Part shown: positions 5,478-6,573 of the stretch, in pieces
Layout: every line of letters begins with the position of its first letter
Numbering within the stretch: the first letter of the stretch is position 1
From: Robiginitomaculum sp.
Lineage (GTDB): Bacteria; Pseudomonadota; Alphaproteobacteria; Caulobacterales; Maricaulaceae
Assembly (NCBI GenBank): GCA_027071965.1
Contig: JALSYJ010000344.1
Span: 1 to 6,573 of the forward strand
Reading direction: 5' to 3'
DNA: 6,573 nt
Position numbers and translations under genes: made by a program
Notes under the pieces: model-generated
Seen by the model: the letters and a program-made list of their open reading frames with translations, nothing else
Told to the model about the DNA's origin: nothing
Databases searched by the model: none

Positions 5478-6281
5478 ATGAATACCCCACCGCAATTATT
5501 TGATTCAAGCCGTATTCAAAAAAACCGTAAGCGAGCCAGAACACGTTTCGCTCATCATGATTTTCTGCACAAGCGAATTTGGAAGGATATGATTGAACGC
5601 ACTTCGCTGATAAAGCGCAAATTTACAGATCCTCTGGTGGTAGGCGAGCTTATTCCTGATATTTCGGGTTCCGCAGCAGATAACTGGCAGCAAACAAATT
5701 TCTTGCAGCCCGATATTCGTGAACTTGATCTGCTATTATCCTTCCTGCAATTGCATGTAACCAATGATGTGCCCGGCGAATTGCTTCGTATGCGCAAAAG
5801 CCTGCGCCCGGACGGGGTGTTTTTGGGCACCTTGTTCGGTGGTTATACCTTGGACGCTCTACGCAGCAGCCTGTTTGCGGCCGAGTGCGAACTTAATCAG
5901 GGGGCTGCCAGCCGGATTGCGCCATTTATTGATGTAAGAACTCTGGGCTCTTTAGCGCAAACAGCCGGGTTTGCCCTGCCGGTAATTGATGTGGACACAA
6001 TCACGGTTCGCTATAAATCCTTATGGGAATTGTTGCATGATTTACGCTATATGGGCGAGGCGAACCCGATGATCGGGCCGTTACGGCCCTTATCGCGGCC
6101 TGTTATTTCTCGTGCGCAAGACATTTATCAGGAGAAATTTGCCGATTCTGACGGCCTGCTGCCTGCCAGATTTGATATTCTTCATATTTGCGGGTGGTCG
6201 CCACACGAAAGCCAGCAAAAACCCCTGGCCCCTGGTGCCGGAGAAATGTTCTTGGGCGATGCTTTTAGCAAAATCAGGTAA
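5478..6281 (+). CDS. NDUFAF5/BioC-like methyltransferase-family protein with degenerate SAM site
   Basis: The 267-aa product follows the alphaproteobacterial relatives of mitochondrial NDUFAF5, a complex I assembly factor that hydroxylates an arginine of NDUFS7. Matching segments are LFDSSRIQKNRKRARTRF (7-24), HDFL (27-30), LHVTNDVPGELLRMRKSLRP (92-111), DGVFLGTLFGGYTL (112-125), SRIAPFIDVRTLG (145-157), VDTITVRYKSLWELLHDLR (172-190), MGEANP (192-197) and the C-terminal GWSPHESQQKPLAPG (239-253). However, the segment that should hold motif I (D-L-G-x-G-x-G) reads PLVVGELIPDIS (52-63). From KRKF to the NDVP motif there are about 54 residues, against nearly 80 as I recall in relatives, so SAM binding may be weak or lost. 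The frame is open upstream to 5334, but that part is antisense to comF; ATG 5478 starts the family similarity. Confidence 0.82.
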   Translation: MNTPPQLFDSSRIQKNRKRARTRFAHHDFLHKRIWKDMIERTSLIKRKFTDPLVVGELIPDISGSAADNWQQTNFLQPDIRELDLLLSFLQLHVTNDVPGELLRMRKSLRPDGVFLGTLFGGYTLDALRSSLFAAECELNQGAASRIAPFIDVRTLGSLAQTAGFALPVIDVDTITVRYKSLWELLHDLRYMGEANPMIGPLRPLSRPVISRAQDIYQEKFADSDGLLPARFDILHICGWSPHESQQKPLAPGAGEMFLGDAFSKIR

Positions 6282-6289
6282 ACGCTCTG

Positions 6290-6478
6290 TCAGGCGCCGG
6301 TAATAGCCTCGTTTGCAGCTTGCATTTTTGAAACACCAATTTCAGAAAAGGCGGTAACTGCCACTAAAATCACCAAAAATACCAATGCCATAATCAAACC
6401 ATATTCTAAAGAAGAACTACCCCGCTCACAGCTCATATAGCGTTTTATCAGCATTTGGAATCTTGGTACCATTTTCAT
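6290..6478 (-). CDS. flp: Flp/Fap-type pilin precursor
   Basis: A 62-aa type IVb (Flp) prepilin. A basic leader (residues 1-19, with several Lys and Arg) ends at Gly20, followed by SSSLEYGL. The processing pattern is the Flp one: Gly at -1, Glu25 at +5 and Tyr26 at +6. Then comes a hydrophobic helix (27-44) and a short polar tail, giving a mature pilin of 42 residues. Flp subunits are cut by a TadV-like prepilin peptidase and assembled at the inner membrane by the Tad machinery for adhesion. No tad/cpa gene is visible here. The ATG at 6478 has an AGG 8 nt upstream and overlaps the stop of the upstream mutT-like frame as ATGA; a longer frame to 6565 lacks pilin character. Its stop lies 8 bp from the convergent methyltransferase stop, leaving no room for a separate terminator. 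Confidence 0.87.
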   Translation of the reverse strand: MKMVPRFQMLIKRYMSCERGSSSLEYGLIMALVFLVILVAVTAFSEIGVSKMQAANEAITGA

Positions 6479-6573
6479 CTGCGTAACCTGTCCCTTATTT
6501 CTGCTGCCAGCGGAATATCTGCCGGGGGCATGGCAAAGGTGTGGATATTGTCCGGATTTACCCATTTTAATAC
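6475..6573 (-). CDS. mutT: C-terminal end of a probable MutT (8-oxo-dGTP diphosphatase), partial
   Basis: The last 32 codons of a gene entering from the right edge, ending in TGA at 6477-6475. The residues begin VLKWVNPDNIHTFAMPPAD and end in IPLAAEIRDRLRR. The pattern L-x-W-V-x-P...M-P-P-A-D-x-P-L resembles the C-terminus of alphaproteobacterial MutT Nudix hydrolases, which remove 8-oxo-dGTP from the nucleotide pool. The Nudix box itself would lie outside the window, so the identity is provisional. Support comes from the ATGA overlap with the pilin start and from my recollection that mutT neighbours the NDUFAF5-like gene and comF in this class. Confidence 0.6.
   Translation of the reverse strand, partial: VLKWVNPDNIHTFAMPPADIPLAAEIRDRLRR

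Noticed and set aside
6479..6565. Longer pilin precursor starting at 6565
   Set aside because: The extra 29 residues have no pilin character, and the same DNA reads as a MutT-like C-terminus in another frame.
6479..6573. Sigma54 promoter for the pilin gene
   Set aside because: A TGGCAG box is present, but the GC element expected 10 bp after GG is missing.

Overview
The window looks like a piece of an alphaproteobacterial chromosome of medium GC content (my impression by eye, not computed). Two gene blocks point there. One is tsaE, an amgK-like kinase and a murU-like nucleotidyltransferase, followed by what looks like the first codons of addB. The other is mutT, an NDUFAF5-like methyltransferase, comF, grxC, a Nit1-type amidase and a DUF1178 gene. 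I recall both orders from alphaproteobacterial genomes, but could not check this here. The ferredoxin is of the adrenodoxin/FdVI type common in that class. I cannot name a genus.

Left block (1-2289, minus strand): tsaE, amgK-like and murU-like genes are read right to left with overlaps of 11 and 8 bp. The murU stop overlaps by 4 bp (ATGA) the start of a further gene that leaves the window. TsaE acts in tRNA t6A synthesis. The kinase and nucleotidyltransferase together resemble the AmgK/MurU pair, which turns recovered MurNAc into UDP-MurNAc. An 84-bp spacer (2290-2373) separates tsaE from the divergent ferredoxin gene and holds a good sigma70-type promoter for the ferredoxin.

Middle (2695-3137): this 443-bp gap between convergent genes holds no gene that I can support. 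It is filled by an array of stem-loop repeats at two scales: units of about 35 bp, and units of about 100 bp whose two full copies differ at only 2 of 100 positions. This is the most unusual structure in the window.

Right block (3138-5442, minus strand): comF, grxC, Nit1-type amidase and DUF1178 form a tight operon. The methyltransferase gene (5478-6281) diverges from comF, with only 35 bp between the starts. It ends 8 bp from the stop of a convergent Flp-type pilin gene (6290-6478), which overlaps by 4 bp the 3' end of a probable mutT running off the right edge. A lone pilin gene inside a housekeeping block is unexpected.

Several housekeeping proteins have lost family hallmarks. The methyltransferase lacks a recognisable SAM-binding motif I and appears compacted there. 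ComF keeps only one of its two zinc-binding cysteine sets. GrxC has CLYC instead of CPYC. TsaE has Ala in place of the first Walker A glycine. All these frames are open, so the changes look like lineage divergence rather than pseudogenes.
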